The translations under genes were made by a program, and so were the position numbers. Below the pieces are notes generated by a model. It saw only the letters and a program-made list of their open reading frames with translations. It was not told the origin of the DNA and did no database searches. Shown piece after piece: positions 1 to 10,119 of a stretch of DNA of 64,000 nt. The DNA is from Cordylochernes scorpioides. Lineage: Eukaryota > Arthropoda > Arachnida > Pseudoscorpiones > Chernetidae. The stretch lies in NCBI GenBank assembly GCA_030710605.1, contig CP092886.1, forward strand, positions 54,687,382-54,751,381. The letters run 5' to 3'. The stretch's first letter is position 1. Every line of letters begins with the position of its first letter.

Positions 1-960
1 TATAGCATAACAAATGTCCGGTCTTGTTCTAGTTGCTATGTAAATTAACTTTCCAACAATTTCTTGATAGTATTTTTGATCAATCGATTTACTATTTTCA
101 AATAAATCATAATTTGTAGAAATGCATAACGGAGTTTTCGAAGGATTGCAATAACGCAAATTATAGGCTTCCAATATTTCTTCAATATATTTCTTTTGAT
201 TTATAAAAATGCTATCATCCCTATATTCAAATTCCATTCCAAGAAAGTTTTTTGCAGCTCCTAAATCCGTGATATCTATCTCTCTTTTTATCCTTTTCCA
301 AATATTTTCCTCAAAATCGTCACCAGATCCAACACTTAGTATGTCATCTACATGAATTCCCAGATATAAGAAATGATTTCTAAAATTGCAATAATATAAA
401 CATGGATCATTCGCAGATTGTTTCATTCCGGCATTGGTTAATAATTCATCTAATTTCTTATTCCACATTCTACTCGCTTGTTTTAGGCCATAAATACTTT
501 TCATCAGATAACAAATCTTATTGTTTCCCTTTTCAAATCCAGGAGGTTGAAGCATAAAAATTTCTTCCTCTAAATCACCATATAAAAAAGCTGTTTGAAC
601 GTCCTTTTGCTGAGGAATAACTTTTTTCATTGCAGCTATTTTTATTAGAATTCTTATGGTCTCAGGTCTTATTGTTGGAGAATAAATTCCGTGGTAATCA
701 CTACCCAGTATTTGATCATATCCTGTAGCTACTAGCCTCGCTTTGAAGTTTTTAATTGATCCATCACTATTTTTCTTAATTGAAAAAATCCACTTACTTT
801 TGATCAATTTTTTATCTTTAGGCCCCTATCTATTAATCTCCAAACTTTTAAATTAGTAATCCTTTGCATCTCATCTTCCATGGCTTTAATCCATTGCTCT
901 CTATTATCAGAATTAAGTGCTTCTTGGTAATCCCTTGGACATTTAATCTCATAAGTTTTC
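1..960 (-). pseudogene. copia-A reverse transcriptase segment, frameshifted
   Basis: Minus-strand translation gives the copia RT core. Near 870-900 is the AMEDEM motif that opens the domain. QQKDVQTAFLYGDL follows near 580-620, then GLKQASRMW, then HVDDIL near 340-357 in the place of the catalytic YVDD, and IGKLIY-type sequence near position 60. One frameshift lies near 960, where the upstream integrase frame ends in unrelated residues, and another near 825. The domain is cut by the window edge before RNase H. Family assignment is firm; activity is unlikely. Confidence 0.88.
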
Positions 961-2464
961 TATCAGAAACATTTTCCTTATTCTTTATTAGTCTTAATCT
1001 TTCAGATCTCCTCACACCCTTTTTTATAAGTTCTTCTTCCTCGGTTTCTCTCAGACGAAGATCTCGTTCTTCTCTCATTTCTCTCGTCATTCCTGGTCCT
1101 GGTCCTCTTCTACGTGGAGTAATTATTTCATCAGGAGGTATTTCATCTATTTCACTCAAATCTATATCATTATCATCTTGAGTAATATGCTCATCATCGA
1201 TGTTAAAGTTTTCTACTCGGTCTTCTCTATTACCACCAGAGTCTTCATTCCTGTGAGAAATCAAATTTTGGTCTTCTCTACTAAAAAAGAAAAGTTCATT
1301 TTCATCAAGATTTCTACCACTATTATTCATTAAATAATATCCCAACTTAGCTTCATTAAATTTAACATCTGATACTTCATGTATTTCATCCATTTCTGGT
1401 AAATATATTCTATAGCCTTTTCTTATCATACTATATCCCATCATGATCCCTTTATGAGCTTTTGGTTCCATCTTCTTTCTATTTTCTTTTCTTATATGAA
1501 CATAAGCTTCACTTCCGAACCTTTTTAAATAAACAATGTTTGGTTTCCATCCTTTGTATATCTCGAAAGGAGTTGTATTCATTTCTTTGATTTTTATTCT
1601 ATTATTTATATGAACAGCCACTTTAACACTTTCACTCCAAAATTTTAAAGGTAATTTAGAATCAATTAGCATGGTTCTTGCCGACTCAACTATGGTTCTA
1701 TTAAATCTTTCGGCTTTTCCATTACTTTCAGGAGTATAAGCTGCAGTGAATTCTTGTTTGATGCCCTTACTAGATAACCATCGCCTCAAATAATTTGAAA
1801 TATACTCTCCACCATTATCATTTCGAATTCTCTTTACTTTCCTGCCAGTCTGTCTTTCTTCTTGCATAATCAAGTTTATTATGGAATCTGCTGTTTGAGA
1901 TTTATTAGCAATTGGTATAACGAAAGTAAAATTACTATAGTCATCAACAATAGTGATGAAATACTTATATCCAAATGAATCATTCAAAGGTCCAACTATG
2001 TCGGTATGCCATAGATCCAAAATATTTTCAGATTGTTTATATTGAATACTTTTGTAAGATTTTCTATGTAATTTTCCCAATGTACAAGATTCGCAATTCC
2101 CTTTGTTATTATGTAATTTTTTCAATCCTAATACAGTTGAATTATCATACATTTCTTTCAATTTCTGAAAATTTACATGAGCAAGTCTTTGATGCCATAG
2201 CATATCATCTATTTCTGCTTTTATTGCTATTTCCATATTTAGGAGTCCCTCTACTTCAAATTTATCACCATTTCTTTTTGCTTCACTTGTTTCCATCACA
2301 TGACTTGTATATTCACTATTATTTTGTCTGTTTATTCCTCTTTTTGGCCCATTAAAATTATACCTTGCATGCCCATCACTTCTATTCTTTTTACATATTG
2401 CCGATTTATGCCCAAATCCTCCACATTTAAAACATTTCATCTTATTTCTACACTCTTTAGAGAT
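848..2464 (-). CDS. copia-A Pol part: zinc knuckle, GAG-pre-integrase, integrase
   Basis: The frame is shared with the upstream gag and separated from it only by the TGA at 2465-2467. It has a CCHC knuckle (CFKCGGFGHKSAIC), a GAG-pre-integrase segment (MLWHQRLAHVNF), then the integrase core. That core has the HTDIVGPL aspartate, the DNGGEY aspartate and the glutamate of SNGKAERFNRT, so the DDE triad is intact. I see no clear DSGA protease motif, which is odd for copia. The last 30 or so residues are out of frame because of a frameshift near 960. Confidence 0.88.
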   Translation of the reverse strand: MSKECRNKMKCFKCGGFGHKSAICKKNRSDGHARYNFNGPKRGINRQNNSEYTSHVMETSEAKRNGDKFEVEGLLNMEIAIKAEIDDMLWHQRLAHVNFQKLKEMYDNSTVLGLKKLHNNKGNCESCTLGKLHRKSYKSIQYKQSENILDLWHTDIVGPLNDSFGYKYFITIVDDYSNFTFVIPIANKSQTADSIINLIMQEERQTGRKVKRIRNDNGGEYISNYLRRWLSSKGIKQEFTAAYTPESNGKAERFNRTIVESARTMLIDSKLPLKFWSESVKVAVHINNRIKIKEMNTTPFEIYKGWKPNIVYLKRFGSEAYVHIRKENRKKMEPKAHKGIMMGYSMIRKGYRIYLPEMDEIHEVSDVKFNEAKLGYYLMNNSGRNLDENELFFFSREDQNLISHRNEDSGGNREDRVENFNIDDEHITQDDNDIDLSEIDEIPPDEIITPRRRGPGPGMTREMREERDLRLRETEEEELIKKGVRRSERLRLIKNKENVSDRKLMRLNVQGITKKHLILIIESNGLKPWKMRCKGLLI

Positions 2465-3169
2465 ATGTCACATCATTCCACAGTTAAAACATTTAATAGA
2501 AAAATTTCGTCTTCCCGATCGGCCTTCTCTAGCTTTAGATGCAATCTCCTGTTTTTCTACTTTTTCTAGTTTCCTATATTTTATTTTTTCTTCTGTTTCC
2601 TTCAGGATTTGTCTTATTTTGTTCATATTCTTTTCTTTATCTGATTTGATAATTTTTACGTCAAAATCAAATTCTACTCTCAAACCTTCCAAAACAAAGC
2701 AAATCAACTCTCTATCTTTAATCTCATCTCCTGCTTGAATGCTTCTGCTCTTTATAATCACGGCTCTATTCAAGTAATCATCCACCGTTTCATCTTCGTT
2801 CATTTTCAATTTTGATAATTCTATTCTATTTTTCATCTGCAAGTCTTCATTTTTTGATGCCATTTCTTCCCCAATTATATTCCATAATTTCTTGGCACTT
2901 TTTTCGCTCGAGTATTTTAGCACTTGAGTGTCATTCATTGTTCTGTTCATCAAATTTCTTGCAATGGCATTGTCATCATCCCAGTCTTCCCAGATTTTCA
3001 TTTTTTCATCAAAATTTTTGTCTGTTTCTATTGGCTTTTCAACTTCTTTTCCTTCTATAATTCGTCTCCATAACTTCAATCCTCTTAGTTCGCTTTCTAT
3101 TCTGTTTTCCCAGATCAAGTAGTTTTTGTCAGATAATTTTTCTATTGGAGATAAGTTAAAATTTTGCAT
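2465..3169 (-). CDS. copia-A Gag, ending at TGA inside the first zinc knuckle
   Basis: The start is MQNFNLSPIEKLSDKNY, followed by a copia Gag (UBN2/DUF4219 type) with the DDYLNR segment. The C-terminal basic region leads into a CCHC knuckle, CFNCGMM, where the stop TGA (2465-2467) falls just before the expected histidine. The same frame continues with HISKEC, which completes a CX2CX4HX4C knuckle. Gag and Pol are therefore one frame with a single stop. Mutation is the simple reading; stop readthrough is possible. Confidence 0.87.
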
Positions 3170-3229
3170 CTTTTCTTTTTTCTAAAAAATTTTCAATTAA
3201 TCTTGATTTGCATCAATTAAAGTCAACCG

Positions 3230-3243
3230 CTCTCTGCTACCAA
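3230..3243 (-). other. copia-A primer binding site
   Basis: Minus strand TGGTAGCAGAG directly after the LTR is complementary to the 3' end of animal initiator tRNA-Met, as I recall that tRNA. copia-C at 49.2 kb has the same motif. Confidence 0.7.
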
Positions 3244-3244
3244 T

Positions 3245-3489
3245 TGTTGGGAGAATCTTAATAAATTAGTCTCTATTAAAACTTAAAACTTCTTTATTGA
3301 AGGCACAAAAACAATGACTATAATAAAACTAAATACTCTTACAACTAAACGTCTCCTCAAATACTATCTCCCACCCCTACTCAAAGAAATACACATATTT
3401 ATATACATACAACACCACAGAATAAATTATTTCACAGATTAATTAAATCACAGAATGAAAATGAATATTTTAAATGATAAACATCAACA
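3245..3489 (-). repeat. copia-A 5' LTR (245 bp)
   Basis: On the minus strand the segment begins TGTTGATG and ends CTCCCAACA, so it has TG...CA ends, and it directly abuts the primer binding site. The matching 3' LTR is outside the window, so the boundary rests on the termini and the PBS position. Confidence 0.78.
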
Positions 3490-4084
3490 ATTTGAAACAC
3501 GTTTTGCCAAGGTCCTAATTATATATATTAGCTAGTGCCATTGTCCTGGTAGATGTTACAACCAGACATCACGCCGCAAATAGAGCTGGATAAGAGGAGA
3601 GCGAACAATTTCCCTTACACTAATTGCAATAGGTCTGAAATAAAGGAGCATCATAGAAGCCAATGGATGTCTACAGATAATTAAATACAACATTTCTGAA
3701 GTGGTGTGACAGAGCGTTAAAAGACTTTTAAAATTGATTGCGTGTCTGTTTGAAATTTCATTATTCTGTTCGTTGAGCTCTCCAAAAATGATATCATATA
3801 GTTCTAAGAAGAGAAGGTTTGGATAATAGCATTAGTAATGGATCAACATGCGTGTTCAGTGTAGCACATAAATAGCACTTCTGTTATCTAGCCTTTAAAC
3901 TGTACACCTCTAATGAAGCTTGTGGGATGATTATCAAAGTTTTTAAGGGTGTAGATGAAACACACGCATTTGAGACCAATACCTGTGTTTTTAATAATAT
4001 ATGTCGAATGACACATAAATCAGCAGTGCGCAATTTTTAGTAAATTTATATTTTCACTACTGAAAAATAAAAACTATTAGAAAG
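3490..4084. other. No recognisable feature
   Basis: AT-rich sequence between copia-A and gypsy-A. I see no long ORF, repeat match within the window, tRNA-like fold or terminal motif. Confidence 0.5.
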
Positions 4085-4089
4085 GTTTG

Positions 4090-4246
4090 TGTGTTGTTAT
4101 CCAAGACGAGGCAAGATTAACTAAGCATTAGTTTATTTCCTATTATAATATTCTCTATTATATACAAGTCAAAAGAGATCACTAGCAGAGTATTATTCCT
4201 TTTGGTTTCCAGAGCTCAACAATCTATGAGCCTAATACTCTGCACA
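4090..4246 (-). repeat. gypsy-A 3' LTR (157 bp)
   Basis: Minus strand starts TGTGCAGAGTATTAGG and ends GGATAACAACACA. It matches the split LTR at 6356-7186 almost throughout. The flanking GTTTG at 4085-4089 is the left target duplication. Confidence 0.92.
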
Positions 4247-6024
4247 TCTCCTCCCTTAACTTTACAGGAACCTTCGAGGTATCTTGACTGCCCTTCCATA
4301 TCTTGTATGCACGGCTGGCATTGAAGGGAGGCTCTTCTCTGGATCCTGGTTGTCCCTCTGCATCCTTCCATCTCTTGTAGATGAGGCCGTTGGTGTAGGG
4401 CAATCCTCCTCGGTCTCTTGCTCCTGGTCATCCTTGCATCTCCTTGAGAGCCAGGTTGATGTCGAAGTGGGGGTCTCCTCATTTCTCTGCTCCTGGCGCT
4501 TTCCAGGGGCATCGTCCTATATGCTTGAAGAGTCAGATAGCAATCTTCTTCTTTCTTCTTGGACTTGGGCTTCTTAGATTTCTTCTTGGGAGGTTCTTCA
4601 GCTTCTACTTCCTCCTCCTCACTGTCCTCAGCTTGCTTCCTCTTCTGGGGAGTCTCTTCCTCCTCATTGTCAGAGGACTCCTCCTCATCTCCGGACTCTT
4701 GAGTTCCAGATTTGGGGCAGTCGTCCTTCTTATGGCCAAACTCCCCACAGGTGTAGCAAGCCTTCTTGGACTTGCGCTGGTTCTCCTCCTGTCCTCCATC
4801 TTCAGCCGTGTTGTTGGTACACTCATATTTACGGTGGCCAACTTCTCCGCAGTTGTAGCAGGTGTTGTTGCTGCCTCCATCACGGCTCTGTCCACGGCCA
4901 CGTCCACCACCACGGGCAGGTTTGGTACATTCAAACTTGCGGTGGCCTTCTTCCCCGCATTTGTAGCAGCCTCTGTTATCTCCACTTCCGAGTCTACCAC
5001 GCTGTCCGCCGCGGCCTCCTGATGATAATTGCTGAATCATTCTCACAATGTTTAATTTTTCACTTGTCTCCCCAGAGAGAAGTGGCCGCTTTAGTTTATC
5101 AACAATGTATATTTCCGAGTTTAAGTGCTGGCCTTTATTTTGAAGTTTTACGTGGATCATTCCAACTGTTTCCAAGGGTATTCCATTTGGACCTTGTAAT
5201 ATTTTATCAGATTTTTCCAGTTTTATTCTTTGGAAACTTTGATAATAATATTGTAGGGGGAGCACGTTGACATCAGCTCCGGTGTCAATTTTAAAATTAA
5301 TTTGTCTATTATTTACCTTAATTGGTACTATCCATTTCTTGGAATTATCTTCTACAGATCCCAAAAAAGCTATCTCTGATTTTATTTCATTTATGGCTTC
5401 TGATCTACATACTTTGGCATAATGGCCCTTTTTCTTGCATTTACTACAATACGAGTTCATAGCTGGACAATTTTTCCAATCATGATTATTAGAATTGCCA
5501 CACCTGGTGCATCCATGTGATGACCCTCCCAACTGGTTTGACTTGAATTGTCTTATTTTTGGTTCGTGCCTTTTTGTTTCTTTTATGTGATTAGGCATTT
5601 TCTTTATTTGATCTATAGAATCTTGTTGGTAAAGGCTAGACTGCTGTTCTTTGACACTTTCTAATTGCTTTGCCATTAGTGTGGCTTTTACTAAGGTCAA
5701 GTCTGTATCAAGTTGCATTCTTTCAGATAATGCTCTATCCCTTACTCCAACAACTATCCTATCCCTAATCAACTCATCATGTAACATCCCAAAATTGCAG
5801 TGCTCAGCTAGGCTATGGAGTGCTGTGATAAATTCATTCACCTTTTCCCCTTCCTGCTGACATCTTTGATTAAATCTTGCCCTTTCATAAATTATATTAC
5901 GTCTTGGAATAAAGTGACTCTCAAAGCATTCAATAACTTTATCATAATTTTCTAATTGGTCACTTGCTATTTTACATGACAACAAAATGTCATCTGCATT
6001 ATCACCCATGCAGTACACGAGCAT
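4216..6024 (-). CDS. gypsy-A Gag-protease fused to an RGG/zinc-knuckle and acidic-basic tail
   Basis: A 602-codon open frame. Residues 1-160 are gypsy Gag, closely like gypsy-B (RDRIVVGVRDRALSERMQL). Two retroviral-type knuckles lie near 172-206, and an aspartic protease has FKIDTGADV at about 245-252. At about residue 334 the text changes to an RGG-rich, GC-rich region with three regular knuckles (C353, C389 and C423 start CX2CX4HX4C units), then Glu-rich and Lys-rich runs (about 440-493) like a nuclear basic tail. Residues about 496-602 are unassigned and end inside the 3' LTR. Homologous Gag sequence continues upstream of the ATG to about 6160 without a clear start. The insert looks like a captured host cDNA of vasa or CNBP/ZCCHC type, but I cannot name the donor. 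Confidence 0.85.
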   Translation of the reverse strand: MLVYCMGDNADDILLSCKIASDQLENYDKVIECFESHFIPRRNIIYERARFNQRCQQEGEKVNEFITALHSLAEHCNFGMLHDELIRDRIVVGVRDRALSERMQLDTDLTLVKATLMAKQLESVKEQQSSLYQQDSIDQIKKMPNHIKETKRHEPKIRQFKSNQLGGSSHGCTRCGNSNNHDWKNCPAMNSYCSKCKKKGHYAKVCRSEAINEIKSEIAFLGSVEDNSKKWIVPIKVNNRQINFKIDTGADVNVLPLQYYYQSFQRIKLEKSDKILQGPNGIPLETVGMIHVKLQNKGQHLNSEIYIVDKLKRPLLSGETSEKLNIVRMIQQLSSGGRGGQRGRLGSGDNRGCYKCGEEGHRKFECTKPARGGGRGRGQSRDGGSNNTCYNCGEVGHRKYECTNNTAEDGGQEENQRKSKKACYTCGEFGHKKDDCPKSGTQESGDEEESSDNEEEETPQKRKQAEDSEEEEVEAEEPPKKKSKKPKSKKKEEDCYLTLQAYRTMPLESARSREMRRPPLRHQPGSQGDARMTRSKRPRRIALHQRPHLQEMEGCRGTTRIQRRASLQCQPCIQDMEGQSRYLEGSCKVKGGDVQSIRLIDC

Positions 6025-6221
6025 ATTAACTTGCTCATTTTCTGGGTTATTAATTAGCCCGCTTGCCTGCCTAAAACGTTCAAATCTCCTAATCCATTTT
6101 GGCCAATCACCTGGATTTGAAAAATTAAAAGGTTCTGGGGCTACACAATTATAATTTTGGGATATTATAAAGGTTTACTTATAATATAATATAACTTACC
6201 AAAAAGTTTGCTTGTGATGTC

Positions 6222-6350
6222 GAATTTCAAATTTTCTTCGAACAACGACCTTCTTTATGAATTCAGTTTACTGCTTCTAAGCTTGCTTGATGTCGAATTT
6301 CAAATTTTCTTCGAACAACGACCTTCTTTATGAATTCAGTTTACCGCTGC
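6222..6350. repeat. Tandem duplication in gypsy-A leader
   Basis: A unit of roughly 70 bp beginning GATGTCGAATTTCAAATTTT and ending TGAATTCAGTTTAC occurs twice in a row between the primer binding site and gag. Confidence 0.85.
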
Positions 6351-6416
6351 CACCATGTGTTGTTATCCAAGACGAGGCAAGATTAACTAAGCATTAGTTT
6401 ATTTCCTATTATATTA

Positions 6417-7095
6417 TCAACATATATAGTCACGACCGTCATGGGCCGGCTGGCCGGCCGGCCGGTTCTGTCACGGATGCGCGCGCATCATCATTATGAT
6501 CATTATCATTATCTAATGATAATAATAATAATAATAAAAATAATTATTATTATATTATTATTATTATCAACATATATAGTCACGACCGTCATGGGCGGCC
6601 GGTTCTGTCACGGATGCGCGCACACAGGGAGGTCACGTGCTTAGCCGGCAGCCAACGGGCGCGCGCCGCCGGCATTACGTCATAGATTATAAACACAAGG
6701 TAATAAGGCCAAATAAAAAAATAGTGTGTGATAAGGCACAATTTGGGTTATCTACTTATATAATTGCCTTATTCTCTCTGTGTGAAGTTCACTGTGTGAA
6801 GTTCACGGATAGATTTTGGTCAGAATGGATAAAATAAAAAAAGTGTCAAGGGATGGGAATCGAACCCACGACCTTCCGCTTACCGGGCTTACCTAGGCTA
6901 CCCTGGACATATTTTTCCGTTCACACTTTTATTTTTATATTTTCAAGACACACACAGTTTGGGGCGGGACGTTTCACAAGAGAGACATCCACGGCGCCAA
7001 TTTATAATTGTAACGAATAGTATTTTAATTAAAACATTTTTAAAATATATACGCACTCGGGTAAAACCCGGGCGTTGCCCGGGCCATTCGTCTAG
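6417..7095 (+). mobile_element. Non-autonomous Helitron in the gypsy-A LTR
   Basis: It begins TCAACATATATAG after an A and ends with the hairpin CCCGGGCGTTGCCCGGG, a short spacer and CTAG before a T, the Helitron pattern with no target duplication. It is chimeric. It contains a repeated GC-rich block (6417-6484 and 6568-6625), a fragment of the local MITE (about 6684-6750), a second Helitron-like 5' start (TCTACTTATATAATTGCC at 6751) and a damaged tRNA-like segment. It codes for nothing recognisable. Confidence 0.88.
6844..6909 (-). other. tRNA-like module, D-arm damaged
   Basis: Minus strand has the B box GGTTCGATTCC and the ends of the tRNA-like module seen at 52293-52365, but about 15 nt of the D-arm/anticodon region are missing. 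Not a working tRNA gene. Confidence 0.75.
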
Positions 7096-7191
7096 TATTA
7101 TATACAAGTCAAAAGAGATCACTAGCAGAGTATTATTCCTTTTGGTTTCCAGAGCTCAACATTCTATGAGCCTAATACTCTGCACAGTTTG

Positions 7192-8216
7192 AATAATCAA
7201 TAGTGAACACTCCCAGCCATCTAAATGTTTAAGATGGTCACTGTTAACGGGCCAGGCTGTCTCATTAGTTTTCATTGTCAAATAAAATTAACCATAAAAT
7301 AAGTAGGCAAATCTTCTAATTGATGATGCACACAAATGGCGAATTTTTCAACCTACATATATTGAGCTCGTTGGTTGCTAAAAAATGAAAGTATCAAAAT
7401 AAAAGATACCGAAACTTTTCTTCATAAATATCAGAAACTTTCGGGTAAGTTCTTCTTCAGTTCAATGTACAAATGTAGTAAAATTGGGATATTATTTTTG
7501 ATTGAATTAAAAGATATAATGTATCTCTCTCTCTCATCTTACTACAGCTGTGTACATTGTGTTGAGGAGAAGGGCTTGTTAGAATACTTCTTATATTAAT
7601 AAAGAAAATCTGTGGTATATATAACTATATAGTTTATTTTGATATTAAATAGAATCAACACAAAGCAAAGAATAAAATGAGAAGTATTGAAAAATATTAA
7701 AATTAATATGTTGACGTGAAGAGAAAAACTATTTGTTATAGAAAATATTCCTTAAACTTAACAATATCAGTCGCCGAAAAACGATTTGGAGCTAGAGCTG
7801 TTGACTGAATTCAAAATGCGGGTTGGAAGAGTTTTTCTGTATTTCGCTGGAATAATAAATACAGGCTTAATATATGTTAGTATATTCATGTTTTAAATAA
7901 TTATTGATTCGGTGACAGGCCGAGTAATATGGATCATTTGGTGTTAAGTGTTCTGGAGCAATTTTGTGTTAAAATTATCAATATAATTTAATTATAATTG
8001 TTCTTCCACTCTCTATTCAAGTGCATTTTGCGTTCAAATTATTGATACAGGTTATATAAATATGATGTGAAGCAAAATGTTTAGAACATTTTGTGCTAGA
8101 GAAATATGAATACATGTTAAGTAAACTATATGGGTATTATATGTGGGACTTCTGTGCTTTGAGTATTGTGTGTGTGAAATTTTCAGCTCAATATTTATTG
8201 ATTCGTTCACACAAGA
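7192..8216. other. No recognisable gene
   Basis: AT-rich sequence with scattered short ORFs (for example 7375-7599) that resemble nothing I know. Confidence 0.45.
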
Positions 8217-8435
8217 CACGAATGTTTCTTTTAAATATAAAACAAACTTCTACTGTCCTTACTGCGATGAAAAAATATTGGGAGGGCTTGGCTCATCAGT
8301 GGTGAAGCGGTCTGGTAGATAAAATTGGCGAAAACGCTTGGAGGGTTCACCACCGATAAGCCAAGCCCTCCCAATATTTTTTCATCGCAGTAAGGGCAGT
8401 AGAAGTTTGTTTTATGTGAAAAAGAAACATTCGTG
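8217..8435. repeat. Long near-perfect hairpin, 90-bp arms and 39-nt loop
   Basis: Left arm 8217-8306 and right arm 8346-8435 are reverse complements with a few mismatches and small offsets. The arms hold GGGAGGGCTTGGCT near the loop and CTTACTGCGATGA further out, motifs that reappear in the second hairpin at 8670-8860. A transcript would fold into a long stem able to feed small-RNA pathways; foldback DNA transposon debris is the other reading. Confidence 0.85.
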
Positions 8436-8507
8436 TTTTAATGTTTTGATTTCCTATATATATAGATGGCGCGTTATAGCTTTATATTAATTAATAATTA
8501 GAACATA

Positions 8508-9411
8508 CTAGCGGACGTACCCGGCTTCGCCCGGGTTTTACCCGAGTAAAGGTTTGTCTAACGAATCTCTCGATAAAGTGAACATTTTTTCCCGGTCCCT
8601 TGAAAAATACTCGATAGGTGAATAAAATCAATATTAATTGGTTCCCTCGGTAATTGGAAGTTAAAGGAATAAAATTTTACACAAATAAATTTACTGGCAA
8701 TGCGTTTCTTTTAAATATCATCAAATATTATCTCTACAGACCTTACTGCAATGATATGAGTTATTGAATGAGAGGGCTTGGCTGTAAGGTCTGTAGAGAT
8801 AATATTTGATGATATTTAAAAGAAACGCATTGCCAGTAAATTTATTTGTGTAAAATTTTAACGATAGATGGCAATAAAATTTAATTTAGTTAAAGGAATA
8901 GTATCTTGCCTTGGAATTGTATCATTATTCTTGTATGGACGTACCCGGCTTCGCCCGGGTTTTACCCGAGTAAAGGTTTGTCTAACGAATCATTTTTTCC
9001 CGGTCCCTTGAAAAATACTCGATAAGTTGAATAAAATCAATATTAATTGGTTCCCTCGGTAATTGGAAGTTAAAGGAATAGTATCTTGCCTTGGAATTGT
9101 ATCATTATTCTTGTCTCAAATAAATTGCCGTGTCATCCTGAATTTTGTCTTTCCTAATTTTCTACATTACAAAATCATCGTATCATCATGATAATATTTA
9201 GAGCAGATTGTTGAATTATAACAGATAAATTAGAATATTTATCTTGATTATTTTAAAGCGGAAAGTTATTTCAAAAATTTTATTTGCTAGAAACCTTCCC
9301 AGTACTATACTAAATAACTTCCCAAAGTTTCATGGCGTTCCAATGAGTGGTTTGGTCAGGCATAAAGGACAAACAGACACACACACATACATTCATTTTT
9401 ATATATATAGA
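8508..9411 (-). mobile_element. Non-autonomous Helitron, CGAAG-loop hairpin type
   Basis: Minus strand starts TCTATATATATAAAAATG at 9411 and ends with hairpin CCCGGGCGAAGCCGGG plus TACGTCCGCTAG at 8508, flanked by A and T. A second partial 3' end lies near 8937-8990, so part of the element is duplicated in tandem. A hairpin insert (8672-8890) interrupts it. The Helitron at 13257-14163 is a sister copy. Confidence 0.88.
8670..8860. repeat. Perfect 77-bp-arm hairpin inserted in a Helitron
   Basis: Arms 8670-8746 and 8784-8860 are exact reverse complements by eye, around a 37-nt loop. The insert is flanked by the 13-bp direct repeat AGTTAAAGGAATA (8659-8671 and 8891-8903), which sister Helitron sequence has only once. 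That suggests retroposition of a hairpin RNA. The loop carries GAGGGCTTGGCT, as in the hairpin at 8217. Confidence 0.9.
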
Positions 9412-10119
9412 TAAAAAAAACTTATCTCTTTCATTTATAACATTTCAAATCAGTTTAATGCATAACACATAGAATGGAGACTAATGTCTAGTACAGGATA
9501 TACCTACTTTTGACATCTTTTAACTTTTATGTCGGAATAAAACACATTACACACATGGATTGTCTTCTCACGTTAATCTTTATGCCAACGAAAGGCTCTT
9601 TCCAAATAGAAAGTTGTTTCCCTCGCTGGAGACAAGTCCCTAAACCCCACAGGTACGCATCCTACCATTGAACTGCTCAGTAGAACTCTCTTGCACGATA
9701 TGAAAAATTCCTATTTCAGAGCGAAAGTAAAGAATTTTAAAAAACATTACTGAATAGAAGTCGAAATCTTTGGGGATCTCAATTTTAATTATAAAAACCT
9801 CACAAATTTTAACTAACTCTTTTGTTCCCAGATCCCAGTGAACTGTTGCATCTTCTGGCTATAGCTAAAACCAGGGATAAGAACATGAGTCATCTAGTGA
9901 AACGTAAAATTGAAGGAATTAATCAGCACAAGCCCAGCTCTAGGGATTTTAATTTGGTTTATTCGTTCTTTCAAGAGGCTATTATGTAACCCATTCTATT
10001 TGCATTCTTGGTTATATGCTACTTATGTATCATACATACTTTTTTTGCTGCGATTTTTCCTCTAATCACACTTGTGTTTTCAAATATTTTATTTTTATGC
10101 ATCTTTTATGCATAATTTG
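9412..10119. other. No recognisable gene
   Basis: AT-rich sequence. A weak tRNA A-box-like string lies near 9640-9690 on the minus strand but there is no convincing B box. Confidence 0.4.

Larger units (their letters stand above)
1..3489 (-). mobile_element. copia-A, Ty1/copia LTR retrotransposon, cut by window edge
   Basis: Read on the minus strand it runs 5' LTR, primer binding site, Gag, zinc knuckles, GAG-pre-integrase, integrase and reverse transcriptase, which is the copia order (integrase before RT). The 5' LTR is at 3245-3489. RNase H and the 3' LTR lie beyond position 1. The coding part has one in-frame stop and two frameshifts, so this copy is probably dead. Confidence 0.93.
4090..7186 (-). 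mobile_element. gypsy-A, defective gypsy LTR element carrying a host-like zinc-knuckle insert
   Basis: Two LTRs (4090-4246 and 6356-7186, the latter split by a Helitron) flank one long minus-strand ORF. The 5-bp target duplication GTTTG is seen at 4085-4089 and 7187-7191. A polypurine tract (AAGGGAGGAGA) precedes the 3' LTR and a TGGTGGCAGCGG primer site follows the 5' LTR. Gag and protease are present. RT, RNase H and integrase are not; a GC-rich zinc-knuckle segment occupies their place. Confidence 0.93.
6356..7186 (-). repeat. gypsy-A 5' LTR, split by a Helitron
   Basis: LTR sequence occupies 6356-6416 and 7096-7186; the intervening 679 bp is a Helitron. The two pieces together match the 3' LTR. 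On the minus strand the TGGTGGCAGCGG primer site follows below 6356. The right target duplication GTTTG is 7187-7191. Confidence 0.92.

Noticed and set aside
4284-5022. Hydrophobic plus-strand ORFs opposite the zinc-knuckle insert
   Set aside because: They arise from reading the Glu/Lys-rich and Gly-rich codons backwards.
9630-9700. tRNA or SINE head on the minus strand
   Set aside because: There is an A-box-like string (AGTTCAATGGTAGGATG) but no acceptable B box or acceptor stem.
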